64,000 nt of DNA from Oscillospiraceae bacterium (GCA_015066445.1 SVOK01000005.1:25557-89556); one strand, 5' to 3'; positions 54,381-63,455 are shown, counted from the first letter of the stretch. Numbers and translations: made by a program. Notes: generated from the sequence alone by a model not told the origin.

Positions 54381-55658
54381 TTAATTTTTAACAATTACAG
54401 AAACACCGTCAGGAATAGCAATAATCTTTGCAGACTCATTATTTAAAATCTGCTTTGCCTTTATTAAAGCATCATCAATGCTGCAAGACGGAATCATATG
54501 CATAGCTTCAATTAAACTGTCAGGTAATTCGGATACATAAATAACAGTAGCTTTCATTAAAATTCTTAAAAGAATTTGCGCTTCCCATTGGTCGGGTATA
54601 GTTTCATTTCTGCCTCTTTTAAGAATATCTGCCATACTTTTTGCAATATCCTTTTCATCAGCCACTTGATGATAAAAGTGTTCTCCACCTGTACCGTCAG
54701 AAGATGCCGCAAGCATAATAATAACCCCGCCTTTTTTAACAGCGGCTTCTGCTGCGGTCATACCTTTAACAGCCTGATAAATGTTCTGGTCAAGCGGATA
54801 ACCGCCGTTTGTGGATATTACAATATCTGCAGCTTCGGTATTCACTCCGCAAAGCGAGGACAGAAAATCAGTGCCCTTTTTGTGTGCTGCCTCAGGTTCG
54901 CCCGCAGTAGCGAACAGAACCTCTTTTTCTGCATTTAGTACAACATTAACAATAAATCTGAGCTTAGCGGTTTTTGCCGCCCAAAGCATATCCTTATGTA
55001 CAGGGTTATTTTCAAGCTTACCTGTTCGTGCGTTTTCATTATTAATAAATTCAGAACAATGGTTGCTGAGCACTGTATTTCTGCCTGCAATTCCAGGTAA
55101 AACGCTCTTTCTTCCGCCTGAAAAGCCTGCAAAGAAATGTGGCTCAATAAATCCTTCGGCTATGAGTAAATCAGCATCGATTGCGATTTTGTTTATTTCA
55201 CATTCACCGCCCGAGGGTAGTTTTCCGATATTCACAAGCTTCTCACGCTCGTCGCAGTCGTGAATATAAATATTTTCATTTTTGACAATATCCTCACCAA
55301 ACTTGTCAATTAACTCCTCTTTTGTTGTTCCTCTGTGACACCCTGTTGCTATAAGTATTGTTATTTTTGCAGTTTTATTTACACTCCTTATTTCTTCGAG
55401 TAAAGGCGGGATAATAATTTTACTCGGTACAGGTCTTGTATGGTCGCTTGCGATAATTACAATATTCTTTTTATCTTTTGCAAGCAGAGATAAAGACTCT
55501 GAGCCAACAGGATTTTTTAAAGCTTCTTTTACAAGCTCCTCACCGCTAAGCTCGGTTTTATAATTATTAATTCCCGATTCAAGAACACCGATAAGCTCGT
55601 TATCTTTAAAGCTACCGATTAATTTTTTCTTACCGTAAGGAAAAGAAATTTGAGTCAT
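54381..55658 (-). CDS. larA: LarA family nickel-pincer lactate racemase
   Basis: 425 residues. The residues known in Lactiplantibacillus LarA fall at the same positions: DHTRP at 72-76, His108 in GCHRGT, His174 in EPHFFAGFSGG, Lys184 in GGRKSVLPGI, which carries the pincer cofactor, and His200. The enzyme interconverts D- and L-lactate or a related 2-hydroxyacid with a nickel-pincer nucleotide. The cofactor genes larB/larC/larE are not in the window. It follows an ECF S-component by 1 nt. GGAGAA precedes the ATG. Confidence 0.93.
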   Translation of the reverse strand: MTQISFPYGKKKLIGSFKDNELIGVLESGINNYKTELSGEELVKEALKNPVGSESLSLLAKDKKNIVIIASDHTRPVPSKIIIPPLLEEIRSVNKTAKITILIATGCHRGTTKEELIDKFGEDIVKNENIYIHDCDEREKLVNIGKLPSGGECEINKIAIDADLLIAEGFIEPHFFAGFSGGRKSVLPGIAGRNTVLSNHCSEFINNENARTGKLENNPVHKDMLWAAKTAKLRFIVNVVLNAEKEVLFATAGEPEAAHKKGTDFLSSLCGVNTEAADIVISTNGGYPLDQNIYQAVKGMTAAEAAVKKGGVIIMLAASSDGTGGEHFYHQVADEKDIAKSMADILKRGRNETIPDQWEAQILLRILMKATVIYVSELPDSLIEAMHMIPSCSIDDALIKAKQILNNESAKIIAIPDGVSVIVKN

Positions 55659-55659
55659 T

Positions 55660-56217
55660 TTAGTTTTCTCCTTTACTGTTTTTAAGGCCTGTTATTTGTA
55701 AAACATTCATTATCAAAGGGATAAGAATCAGCTGTAGTATAATGCCAAGAATTGAGTCAACAAAACCACCTGAAATAAATGCCATAAATGTAAAAGAATT
55801 TCCACCAATACCCAGTAGAAAAGCTTTTGCAATTCCCCAAACTATTCTGCCAGAAAGCATTGCTGAAAGTAAACTGATGTATAAACCAACTGTGTTTTTT
55901 CGCTTGAATCGGGAATATAAAAATCCAATAACAAAGCCATAAGTCGCAAGCTCAAATGCCATCCAGACCGCATTAGGATAAATTGGTGGCATTGAAAATA
56001 TAACCGAGCGAAAAAAAGGCAAAATTGCTCCTACAGTTAAACCGTACTGCCAACCGCATAATAAACCGCACAGCATAACAGGAATGTGCATTGGAAGTAA
56101 AGTGTCTCCAATTTCTTTAATCTGCCCAGTAAATAGCGGCAAAATTATACCCAAGCCTAAAAAAAGCGATGCGAGAACCAGTTTTTTAAGTTTCAAATTT
56201 TTAACGGATAATGCCAT
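55660..56217 (-). CDS. ECF transporter S component
   Basis: 185-residue substrate-binding subunit of an energy-coupling factor vitamin/metal importer, with about six helices and motifs GIILPLFTGQIKEIG and LPMHIPVMLCGLLCGWQYG. The energising EcfA/A'/T module must be encoded elsewhere. The ATG at 56217 follows GAGGTG. The tight link to larA suggests its substrate serves LarA, perhaps a nicotinate precursor of the pincer cofactor, nickel, or the racemase substrate. Confidence 0.82.
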   Translation of the reverse strand: MALSVKNLKLKKLVLASLFLGLGIILPLFTGQIKEIGDTLLPMHIPVMLCGLLCGWQYGLTVGAILPFFRSVIFSMPPIYPNAVWMAFELATYGFVIGFLYSRFKRKNTVGLYISLLSAMLSGRIVWGIAKAFLLGIGGNSFTFMAFISGGFVDSILGIILQLILIPLIMNVLQITGLKNSKGEN

Positions 56218-56244
56218 ATAACACCTCAAAATTTTTATGATTTA

Positions 56245-56273
56245 ATTGTAGCATAATATCAATACAATGTAAA
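56245..56273 (-). promoter_or_regulatory. Promoter of the S-component-larA operon
   Basis: On the minus strand TTTACA, 17-bp spacer, TACAAT. Confidence 0.55.
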
Positions 56274-56297
56274 TAGTTAGCTTACTAAGAAAATTTA

Positions 56298-56326
56298 TTG
56301 ACTTATAAGTCTATAGGTTATAAAAT
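56298..56326 (+). promoter_or_regulatory. Promoter of the ABC exporter with a 12-bp palindrome
   Basis: TTGACT, 17-bp spacer, TAAAAT. The perfect palindrome GACTTATAAGTC (56300-56311) overlaps the -35 and spacer, a position suited to a repressor operator. Confidence 0.6.
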
Positions 56327-56365
56327 AGTAACAGAATTTTCTATTTTGTTTTTAGGTGATAAAAA

Positions 56366-58087
56366 GTGAGAAAAATAATCGGATATTTAAAAGGGTTTTA
56401 TGGTCGTATGACCATCGGTTTTGTTATTAAAACTATCGCTACATTAGCAGAGCTTATGCTTCCGTATATACTTAGTCATATTTTAAAAGATATTATAAAT
56501 AGCGATTTAAAGGATATTCTATTTTGGGGAATCCTTATGATAATATTCTCAGCGATAGCAGGCATATTTAATATAATTGCAAATAGAATGGCGGCGTTTG
56601 TTTCAAAAAATTTTGCTGAAAATATGCGAAAGGATTTATTTGATAAAACCCTCCGTCTTTCTGCGGCTCAAACCGATAAATTCACTATCCCCTCACTTGA
56701 ATCACGAATCACCACAGATACATATAATGTTCACGGTTTTATCAATATGATACAGCGTATGGGTGTGCGTGCTCCTATTATGCTTGCGGGCGGAATTGCA
56801 ATAACTCTTTTTATGGATATGCATCTTTCCCTTGTAATGATAGCGATACTTCCTCTTATATTCGTAACTGTATATTTTATCCGCAGAATGGGTGTCCCTC
56901 TTTATACAAAAGTACAGCAGTCGGTTGACGGTATGATAAGAGTTGTGCGTGAGGACGCTCAAGGAATACGTGTTATTAAAGCACTTTCAAAAATTGATTA
57001 TGAGCACCGCCGCTATGAAAAGGTTAATAAAGCGCTTGTTAAAGAGGAAATCAAAGCAGGCGTTATTATGGGTAGCGTTCACCCTATAATGACATTTTTT
57101 ATGAATATGGGTAGTGTTGCGGTAATTGCTATAGGAGCGGCAAGAATTTCAAATTCCCTTTCAGAACCTGAAACCATTATCGCTTTTATGCAGTATTTCA
57201 CCCAAATTTCTATGGCGCTTATGGCGGTTACTCGTATGTTTGTGATGTATACCAAAAGCTCTGCCTCTGCAAAAAGAATTGCTGAGGTGTTATCTGCTGA
57301 AGAGGATATCACACTCAAAGCTAAAACCGAATATCCTGATATTTCAACCGATTCTCATATTTTGTTTGATAACGTCACTTTTTCTTATAACGGTAAAAGA
57401 AATAATATTGAAAATATATCCTTTAGCATTAAAAAAGGCGGCTCGGTTGGTATAATCGGCGCAACAGGCTCTGGAAAATCCACTGTGATAAAGCTGTTGC
57501 TCCGCTTTTATGATGCCGATATGGGTGCTATATACATAAACGGTGAGGATATCCGCACTATTGAAAGAGCACGATTTTATGAATATTTCGGCTCCGCTTT
57601 ACAACAGGACTTTTTATATGCCGATACAATTGAAGAAAATATACGCTTTGGACGTGATATTCCTTTTTCTGATATAAAAAAAGCCGCAAAAATCGCTCAG
57701 GCAGACAATTTCATTACCGCTTTTGCTGACGGCTATTCCCATCAGCTCTCCCCTCACGGCACAAATATTTCGGGCGGACAAAAGCAAAGGCTTTTAATCT
57801 CTCGTGCAATTGCCGCAAAACCCGATATTCTTATTCTTGATGACAGTTCTTCAGCGCTTGATTATAAAACCGATGCCGCCTTAAGATGTGCTCTTAAGGA
57901 AAATTTACAGGATACAACAGTTATTACTGTAGCACAAAGAGTAAGCTCAGTTAAGGACTGTGATGTTATTCTTGTTCTTGATGACGGTAAAATAATCGGT
58001 TCAGGCACACACGATATGCTGCTTGAAAAATGTGAAGAATACCGTGAAATCAGTAATTCTCAGATGGGAGGTGCTATCGTTGAGTAA
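56366..58087 (+). CDS. ABC exporter subunit 1 (degenerate Walker B)
   Basis: 573 residues: a six-helix membrane domain (about 1-310) and an ATPase domain. Walker A is GATGSGKST, the signature SGGQKQR, and Walker B ILILDDSSSALD, in which Asp replaces the catalytic Glu. This marks the degenerate half of a heterodimeric exporter (BmrCD/TM287-288 type). It starts at GTG 56366 after TAGGTGAT. It overlaps the second subunit gene by 8 nt. The substrate is unknown; relatives export drugs, lipids or peptides. Confidence 0.92.
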   Translation: MRKIIGYLKGFYGRMTIGFVIKTIATLAELMLPYILSHILKDIINSDLKDILFWGILMIIFSAIAGIFNIIANRMAAFVSKNFAENMRKDLFDKTLRLSAAQTDKFTIPSLESRITTDTYNVHGFINMIQRMGVRAPIMLAGGIAITLFMDMHLSLVMIAILPLIFVTVYFIRRMGVPLYTKVQQSVDGMIRVVREDAQGIRVIKALSKIDYEHRRYEKVNKALVKEEIKAGVIMGSVHPIMTFFMNMGSVAVIAIGAARISNSLSEPETIIAFMQYFTQISMALMAVTRMFVMYTKSSASAKRIAEVLSAEEDITLKAKTEYPDISTDSHILFDNVTFSYNGKRNNIENISFSIKKGGSVGIIGATGSGKSTVIKLLLRFYDADMGAIYINGEDIRTIERARFYEYFGSALQQDFLYADTIEENIRFGRDIPFSDIKKAAKIAQADNFITAFADGYSHQLSPHGTNISGGQKQRLLISRAIAAKPDILILDDSSSALDYKTDAALRCALKENLQDTTVITVAQRVSSVKDCDVILVLDDGKIIGSGTHDMLLEKCEEYREISNSQMGGAIVE

Positions 58088-59882
58088 ACCTAAAAAGCCA
58101 AAGAAATTGGACCGCAAAGCCTTTAAAAGCATTTTTCTGCGCCTTTGCACCTATATTTTCAAATATTGGTATCTGTTTATTCCGGCGGTTATTTTAACAC
58201 TTGTTTCAAATCAGCTATCTCTTTTGGGACCGAAATTTTCAGGTGACGCAATTGATGCAATGGCTAAAAAAGGTAATGTGAATTTTAATTCGGTAACCGA
58301 TAATATTATTAAAATGATTATATGTTATGTTCTTTCTTCAGTTTTATCCTACCTTTTAGCATCTCTTATGATATTTATAAGTCAAAAAATTGTTTTCACT
58401 ATGCGTAAACAGCTTTTTGAAAAACTGACAAGCCTGCCTGTAGGTTATTTTGATACCCACCCCACAGGCGATATAATCAGTCATATTTCTTATGATATTG
58501 ACACTATTAACAGCTCCCTTTCCCACGATTTAGTGCAGATAATGACAAGTGTTTACACTGTTATCGGCTCGCTGATTTTTATGTGGAATATTTCGAAACC
58601 AATGATACTTGTGTTTGCAGTAACTGTTCCTGCTTCAATAATTTTTACCCGTTATCATTCCAAAAGAGTGCGTCCCCTTTTCCACACACGCTCCAAAAAG
58701 CTTGGTGAGCTTAACGGTTATGCCGAAGAAATGCTCTCAGGCTGCAGAACAATTAAGGCGTATGCACGTGAGGACGAAATCGGCAACCGCTTTAACAAAC
58801 GCAACACCGATTCAATGGACGCATATTATAAAGCAGATTATCACGGCTGTACAATGGGCCCCACTGTAAACTTTATAAACAATTTATCAATTTCACTTGT
58901 AATGATTTTGGGTGGTATTCTCTATCTTTACTCCCAAAACGGAGTTGCTAAAGCAGGGTCACTTTTCTTTATAACCTTGGGCGGAGTTTCCCAATTTGTT
59001 CAGTATTCACGTAAATTTGCAGGCCCTATTAATGAATTTGCAAATATCATAAACGAATTGCAATCTGCTTTTTCTGCGGCTGAGCGTGTGTTCAAAATTA
59101 TTGATGAAGAGCCGGAAAAAACAGATATACCAAATGCTCTTTTATTAGATAATGTTAACGGTGAGGTAGAATTCAAAAATGTTGTTTTCGGTTACACACC
59201 TGATAAAACAATTCTTAAAGATATTTCTTTTGCAGCAAAATCGGGTAAAACTATCGCTATCGTCGGTCCAACCGGTGCCGGAAAAACCACAATAATTAAT
59301 CTTCTTATGAGATTTTACGATGTAAATTCAGGCACAATTACCGTAGATGGCACAGAAGCGAGAGATATTACAAGAAAATCCCTACGCAAAGCATACACAA
59401 TGGTTTTACAGGACACCTGGCTCTTTTGCGGAACTATTTATGATAATATTGCCTATGGTAGAGAAAATGCCACTGAAGACGAAATAAAAGCCGCCGCAAA
59501 AGCAGCGAGAATTGATAAATATATTGAAGCTTTACCCGACGGCTATAACACTGTCCTTACAGATGACGGTATAAATATTTCTAAGGGACAGCGTCAGCTT
59601 ATAACAATTGCACGTGCTATGATTGCCAATTCTCAAATGCTTATTCTGGACGAGGCTACATCAAATGTTGACTCTAGAACAGAAATAAAAATACAGGAAG
59701 CAATGGCCGAGCTTATGAAAGGGCGCACTTGCTTTGTTATAGCTCACCGACTATCAACTATTCAAAACGCAGATTTAATTCTTGTTATTAAAGACGGTAA
59801 AATCACCGAAAGCGGAAATCACAACCAACTGCTCCATTCAGGCGGATTTTACAGCACACTATATAATTCTCAGTTTAACTAA
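58080..59882 (+). CDS. ABC exporter subunit 2 (canonical Walker B)
   Basis: 600 residues: a Lys-rich N-terminus, membrane domain (about 25-345) and ATPase. Walker A is GPTGAGKTT and Walker B LILDEATSNVD with the catalytic Glu, but the signature is ISKGQRQ rather than SGGQ. The degenerate signature faces subunit 1's degenerate Walker B, giving one dead and one active ATP site. It starts at TTG 58080, 8 nt after GGGAGG; the next gene is convergent. Confidence 0.92.
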   Translation: MSKPKKPKKLDRKAFKSIFLRLCTYIFKYWYLFIPAVILTLVSNQLSLLGPKFSGDAIDAMAKKGNVNFNSVTDNIIKMIICYVLSSVLSYLLASLMIFISQKIVFTMRKQLFEKLTSLPVGYFDTHPTGDIISHISYDIDTINSSLSHDLVQIMTSVYTVIGSLIFMWNISKPMILVFAVTVPASIIFTRYHSKRVRPLFHTRSKKLGELNGYAEEMLSGCRTIKAYAREDEIGNRFNKRNTDSMDAYYKADYHGCTMGPTVNFINNLSISLVMILGGILYLYSQNGVAKAGSLFFITLGGVSQFVQYSRKFAGPINEFANIINELQSAFSAAERVFKIIDEEPEKTDIPNALLLDNVNGEVEFKNVVFGYTPDKTILKDISFAAKSGKTIAIVGPTGAGKTTIINLLMRFYDVNSGTITVDGTEARDITRKSLRKAYTMVLQDTWLFCGTIYDNIAYGRENATEDEIKAAAKAARIDKYIEALPDGYNTVLTDDGINISKGQRQLITIARAMIANSQMLILDEATSNVDSRTEIKIQEAMAELMKGRTCFVIAHRLSTIQNADLILVIKDGKITESGNHNQLLHSGGFYSTLYNSQFN

Positions 59883-59888
59883 AACATA

Positions 59889-59926
59889 TAAAATCCCCAG
59901 AAACGTTAAGTTTCTGGGGATTTTAT
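59889..59926. terminator. Bidirectional terminator
   Basis: AAAATCCCCAGAAAC / GTTTCTGGGGATTTT with a 5-nt loop between convergent genes. Confidence 0.9.
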
Positions 59927-59950
59927 AATCTCTTTTTTAAAATTTTGAGC

Positions 59951-60466
59951 TTATTGATTACTTTTGTCTTGCTCTCTAATCAAAATGACATAGTCATTAT
60001 ACTCACCGTTCTTCAATTCAACCATTAAAACATTAGGGTCTTCCTTTGTCATATAAAGTCCTCCCACAACATTGCTAAAATGACTTTGATAAGTGCCTTC
60101 AAAATCATATGCTTCCCCTAAGTATTTATCAGGTGTGTAGGCTTTAGTGCTTGTACTGCACTGAACATAATTAGCACCGCCGTACTTAACCATTCCAATA
60201 ACGTCGCCCGCACCGCTTGATTGGTTGTTAGTTTCAGGTTCAATATAATCTTGTTCACCGATGATAGTCGAATCCTCCAATTCAACTGCTGGTGTATCAC
60301 CAAAAAAACCACCTTGCCATAAACCTATGCCAAGAAGTGCCACAAAGCAAAAACAACAAATGGGTATTATTATTTTTTTCATATTTTTTTTCCTTTCTCG
60401 TTGTAGAGTTTCGTGTTCTCCTATTCTGCGGAGAACATCACTTGCCATTTCGTTATAGTTCTTCAT
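59951..60466 (-). CDS. Candidate membrane-anchored anti-sigma protein
   Basis: 171 residues. A short charged cytoplasmic N-terminus (about 1-28), one transmembrane helix (about 29-50, KKIIIPICCFCFVALLGIGLW) and an acidic extracytoplasmic domain (about 51-171). The ATG at 60466 has GAGGG upstream and overlaps the end of the sigma factor gene by 14 nt. The position and topology match an anti-sigma or signal-sensing partner, but I see no zinc-binding anti-sigma motif, so the role is inferred. Confidence 0.6.
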   Translation of the reverse strand: MKNYNEMASDVLRRIGEHETLQRERKKNMKKIIIPICCFCFVALLGIGLWQGGFFGDTPAVELEDSTIIGEQDYIEPETNNQSSGAGDVIGMVKYGGANYVQCSTSTKAYTPDKYLGEAYDFEGTYQSHFSNVVGGLYMTKEDPNVLMVELKNGEYNDYVILIREQDKSNQ

Positions 60467-61013
60467 AAATGAAGCCCTCCAATTCAAGTTGTGATTTAAG
60501 TGCTTTTCGAGCACGATACACAAGGGTCTCAATGCTATGTACACTTCTTTTCATTACAGCCGCCACCTGCTTGATGCTGAAATTTTCAAAATAAATTAGC
60601 CATAACACTTGTCTATATTCGGATTTCAGTTTTGCGAGAGATTGGTGAACTGTAATTTTTCTTTCTTCCTTAATATATGCCAGTTCAAGATTGTGTTCAT
60701 CACTAACAAGCTCTGAGCAATCATCAATTGACTTATTAGTTAGTTTAGAATTTCGTCTCAAATAGTCAATTGCAACATTCCGTCCGATTGTGTAAAGCCA
60801 AGTTTTAAATGAACCTTTTCCTTTATCTTTCGGTTTTTTAATACCTAGAAGCACAAAGGTTTCCTCTGCAAGTTCTTCGGCGGTATGTAAATTACTGACA
60901 AAACTGTTAAGGTAAAGAATGAGACCATCTTTGTAATCCCTTATGATTTCTATTAAGCCACCTTCATCACCATCTTCGCGGAAACGGCGGTAACTACTTG
61001 CACCGTTATCCAT
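60453..61013 (-). CDS. ECF-type sigma-70 family RNA polymerase sigma factor
   Basis: 186 residues. Region 2 (about 20-105) has HTAEELAEETFVLLGIKK and FKTWLYTIGRNVAIDYLRR. Region 4 (about 130-180) has VHQSLAKLKSEYRQVLWLIYFENFSIKQVAAVMKRSVHSIETLVYRARKAL without a middle region, the two-domain ECF design. The ATG at 61013 follows AGGAGAAG. It overlaps the downstream membrane protein gene, likely its regulator. Confidence 0.9.
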   Translation of the reverse strand: MDNGASSYRRFREDGDEGGLIEIIRDYKDGLILYLNSFVSNLHTAEELAEETFVLLGIKKPKDKGKGSFKTWLYTIGRNVAIDYLRRNSKLTNKSIDDCSELVSDEHNLELAYIKEERKITVHQSLAKLKSEYRQVLWLIYFENFSIKQVAAVMKRSVHSIETLVYRARKALKSQLELEGFIYEEL

Positions 61014-61151
61014 GCGCTTCTCCTTTCCGAAAGGCACTATTTTTTTGTCCTTTCACTTATTACACGAAACCTATGCATAAAACCTCACAGTATTTTCTAA
61101 AAAATATATAGCTGTTATGTTTTTAAAAATCGAGCAAAAAAGAATATTTTA

Positions 61152-61189
61152 AAAAAATGACAATTCTACTCGGAGATTTGTCATTTTTT
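61152..61189 (-). terminator. Hairpin with T-run below the tRNA-like segment
   Basis: AAAAAATGACAA / TTGTCATTTTTT inverted repeat. On the minus strand it is placed to end transcripts coming from the tRNA side. Confidence 0.6.
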
Positions 61190-61262
61190 AGTGATTCATC
61201 GTGAATACGACCCTCGCATTGTGGTGCTCTGTCATTCACTACCACTCCTACTTTGAAATCAC
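61189..61262 (-). other. tRNA-like relic or structured noncoding segment
   Basis: About 72 nt on the minus strand resembling a degraded tRNA. The 3' end GATGAATCACTA matches GATGGATCACCA of the neighbouring tRNA-Lys. The preceding CGAGGGTCGTATTCACG looks like a damaged T arm, and GACAGAGCAC like the end of a D arm. The anticodon arm is not recognisable. It lies 50 nt below tRNA-Lys and just above a terminator-like hairpin. Confidence 0.35.
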
Positions 61263-61279
61263 AAAATACATAGAAATAA

Positions 61280-61308
61280 AAAAAACCGACCGTTTGGTCG
61301 GTTTTTTT
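61280..61308 (-). terminator. Terminator of tRNA-Lys
   Basis: ACCGACC / GGTCGGT with a 4-nt loop and T-run on the minus strand. Confidence 0.85.
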
Positions 61309-61311
61309 ATT

Positions 61312-61387
61312 TGGTGATCCATCGGGGATTCGAACCCCGGACACCTTGATTAAAAGTCAAGTGCTCTGCCAACTGAGCTAATGAATC
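61312..61387 (-). tRNA. tRNA-Lys(UUU)
   Basis: The acceptor arms GATTCAT / ATGGATC pair (one G-T). The D arm is GCTCAGTTGGCAGAGC. The anticodon stem CTTGA / TCAAG encloses CTTTTAA with anticodon TTT. The T arm is CGGGG-TTCGAAT-CCCCG. CCA is encoded. Confidence 0.97.
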
Positions 61388-61417
61388 AAATGCTACCTTG
61401 TTTTTGACAGCTTAAAT

Positions 61418-61446
61418 ATTATATCAAGACTGTTCCCGAATGTCAA
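61418..61446 (-). promoter_or_regulatory. Perfect consensus promoter of tRNA-Lys
   Basis: On the minus strand TTGACA, exactly 17 bp, TATAAT, about 30 nt before the tRNA. Confidence 0.8.
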
Positions 61447-61462
61447 TAGAAAGTTTTAATTT

Positions 61463-61738
61463 TTAGGAAAAAATTTTCAAAAACAGTAATATTACCGCTG
61501 CCTGCAGCATAATTACGACAGGTAAACCTATCATAAACTTATTATGTCTGGTTTTATGACGAATTATTTGCATTGTTAAAAACATAAAAACACTGCCGCC
61601 CAAAATGCTAAGAAGCATTAAATTGCGTTCGCTTATCCTCCTTGAGCCCTTAATGGCAGAAAGTTTATCGAAAATGCAAACTATTACAGATAGTAGATTA
61701 ATGAATATAATATAAGCTAAAACGATTTTAAAAAGCAT
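61463..61738 (-). CDS. DUF1294 family membrane protein
   Basis: 91 residues with three hydrophobic helices and the family core FDKLSAIKGSRRISERNLMLLSILGGS, followed by RHKTRHNKF. Function unknown. Its ATG at 61738 follows GGAGAA. It lies downstream of the sigE terminator. Confidence 0.85.
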   Translation of the reverse strand: MLFKIVLAYIIFINLLSVIVCIFDKLSAIKGSRRISERNLMLLSILGGSVFMFLTMQIIRHKTRHNKFMIGLPVVIMLQAAVILLFLKIFS

Positions 61739-61755
61739 AACTATAATTTCTCCAA

Positions 61756-61789
61756 AAAAATCAAAGGGTTATAATACCCTTTGATTTTA
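61756..61789 (-). terminator. Terminator of spoIIGA-sigE
   Basis: AAATCAAAGGGT / ACCCTTTGATTT with a 5-nt loop and a T-run on the minus strand. Confidence 0.75.
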
Positions 61790-61795
61790 GCATTT

Positions 61796-62488
61796 TTAAA
61801 CCGCTTTTTCAATCTGTTTTTTGAGCTTTGTTATTATTCTTTTTTCAAGCCTTGAAATATAGGACTGTGAAATACCCAATGTATCCGCCACTTCCTTTTG
61901 AGTATACTCCTCATAACCGTTCATTCCAAAACGCATCTCCATTATTTGCTTTTCACGTGCAGGCAATTGATTAACAAAGCCGTTTAATTGAATACGTTCG
62001 TCCTCAATCTCCACTCCCCTGCCTATTTCATCACCGTCACTGCCAAGCACATCTGAAAGCAAAAGCTCATTGCCGTCCCAGTCAATATTAAGTGGCTCAT
62101 CAATAGAAATTTCGTTTTTATGAGTGGAAATCTTTCTTAAATACATCAAAATCTCATTTTCAATGCATCTTGAGGCATAAGTTGCAAGCTTAATATTACG
62201 GTCACTGCAAAAAGTGTTAACCGCTTTTATAAGTCCTATAGTACCGATTGAAATTAAATCTTCAATATTTATACCAACCGAATCGAATTTTCGTGCGATG
62301 TAAACTACAAGCCTCAGATTATGTACAATAAGCTTATCACGTGATTTATCATTGTTTGCATCAAGCAGCTCTTTTTCTTCCTCTGCAGAAAGCGGCGGCG
62401 GTAAAATTTCAGGGCCGTTTATATAATATGTCGGCTTCACAAAACCAATTTTTACTAAAAACTTAAATATTAAATTTGAAATATTCAT
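61796..62488 (-). CDS. sigE: Sporulation sigma factor SigE (pro-sigma-E)
   Basis: Early mother-cell sporulation sigma factor; 230 residues. The N-terminal pro-sequence (about 1-25) precedes [18 protein letters not shown]. Region 2 has [32 protein letters not shown] and region 4 [43 protein letters not shown]. It is preceded by spoIIGA, whose product removes the pro-sequence. The usual following gene sigG is not present; a DUF1294 gene and tRNA-Lys follow. Confidence 0.95.
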   Translation of the reverse strand: MNISNLIFKFLVKIGFVKPTYYINGPEILPPPLSAEEEKELLDANNDKSRDKLIVHNLRLVVYIARKFDSVGINIEDLISIGTIGLIKAVNTFCSDRNIKLATYASRCIENEILMYLRKISTHKNEISIDEPLNIDWDGNELLLSDVLGSDGDEIGRGVEIEDERIQLNGFVNQLPAREKQIMEMRFGMNGYEEYTQKEVADTLGISQSYISRLEKRIITKLKKQIEKAV

Positions 62489-62501
62489 AACACTAACCGC
62501 C

Positions 62502-63332
62502 TTAATTAAAAATTTGTGGATTAATTATTGCTTCGTATCCATCTCGCAAAGGTTCTTTTGAAATTGCAAGTATTGGCTTTTCGAGTGTGATTTTCTGCTT
62601 TTCTGTTTTAATATCCGCCTTATCACAGCGGTAGCCCTCTAAAGTATCAGCACCGGTAACTGTTGAACAAGGTATAACCCTGTAGCGTTTTTTGAGGTTA
62701 TCGTCTGTATTTACATTTAAATTCCCAAAAAGCGAATAATAAACCGATCTATCTGCTATTATCACTTCTGATTTTCCGAATATATCCACTACCGAATTCC
62801 CCGTATCCACTATCGCTTCACAATTAACAGTTGTGTTATCTGCTGATAAGGTTATCTGGCATCTTTCCGCATTTTTAGCAGTAGCAGAAAAAATATTAAG
62901 TAAAATTGTGAACAGAAGATAAAAAGCCACCGTAAAGCAAATTAAAATCAAAGGAGAAATATTAAAATATATTACAGAATTATTTATTACCATTCCGGAC
63001 GGCTTAAAAATGCGCCAAACCGCTATCATTACTCCGGCATACAGACAAGTAACTCCAAAAAGCGTTCCTGAGGCTTTTAAATATGCCGAAAGATTTTTAT
63101 AACCGAAGGCCAAAAAAGCCATTACAAGGCAAATTATAAGCTTATAGAGTATTTCTGAAAGTATAAAAGACTGAGGCAAGAATATGTAAAGTGCGGAAAT
63201 CCCGCCAAAAGCTGCCGATAAAATTAAGCGATATGTTTTTGTCTGCAGCTTTAAAAAACTTTTTACCGCCAATAACAAAAAATAATTTACAATTAGATTA
63301 AGAATAACTAATATGTCAGCATAAACTACCAA
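62502..63332 (-). CDS. spoIIGA: Sigma-E processing aspartic peptidase SpoIIGA
   Basis: 276 residues: five membrane helices (about 1-150), then a retropepsin-like domain with the catalytic Asp in [11 protein letters not shown] (about 174-184). It cleaves pro-sigma-E after septation when triggered by the forespore. I chose the TTG at 63332, 5 nt after GGTGA; a GTG at 63341 has no ribosome site. It is in an operon with sigE, 13 nt apart. Confidence 0.92.
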   Translation of the reverse strand: MVVYADILVILNLIVNYFLLLAVKSFLKLQTKTYRLILSAAFGGISALYIFLPQSFILSEILYKLIICLVMAFLAFGYKNLSAYLKASGTLFGVTCLYAGVMIAVWRIFKPSGMVINNSVIYFNISPLILICFTVAFYLLFTILLNIFSATAKNAERCQITLSADNTTVNCEAIVDTGNSVVDIFGKSEVIIADRSVYYSLFGNLNVNTDDNLKKRYRVIPCSTVTGADTLEGYRCDKADIKTEKQKITLEKPILAISKEPLRDGYEAIINPQIFN

Positions 63333-63455
63333 TATTATCACCGTTTATATTAAAATGATTATAGAATCGGGCATTGAGAATTTTTTACTTAACTTACTGT
63401 AACTATTATACATTGAGCTAGTTAAAAAATATGTCGATATAAAAGGGATAAAAAA

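Noticed and set aside
61123..61344. 73-codon open frame over tRNA-Lys and the relic
   Set aside because: It reads through the tRNA 3' end and its terminator, has no conserved protein sequence, and is explained by RNA genes.
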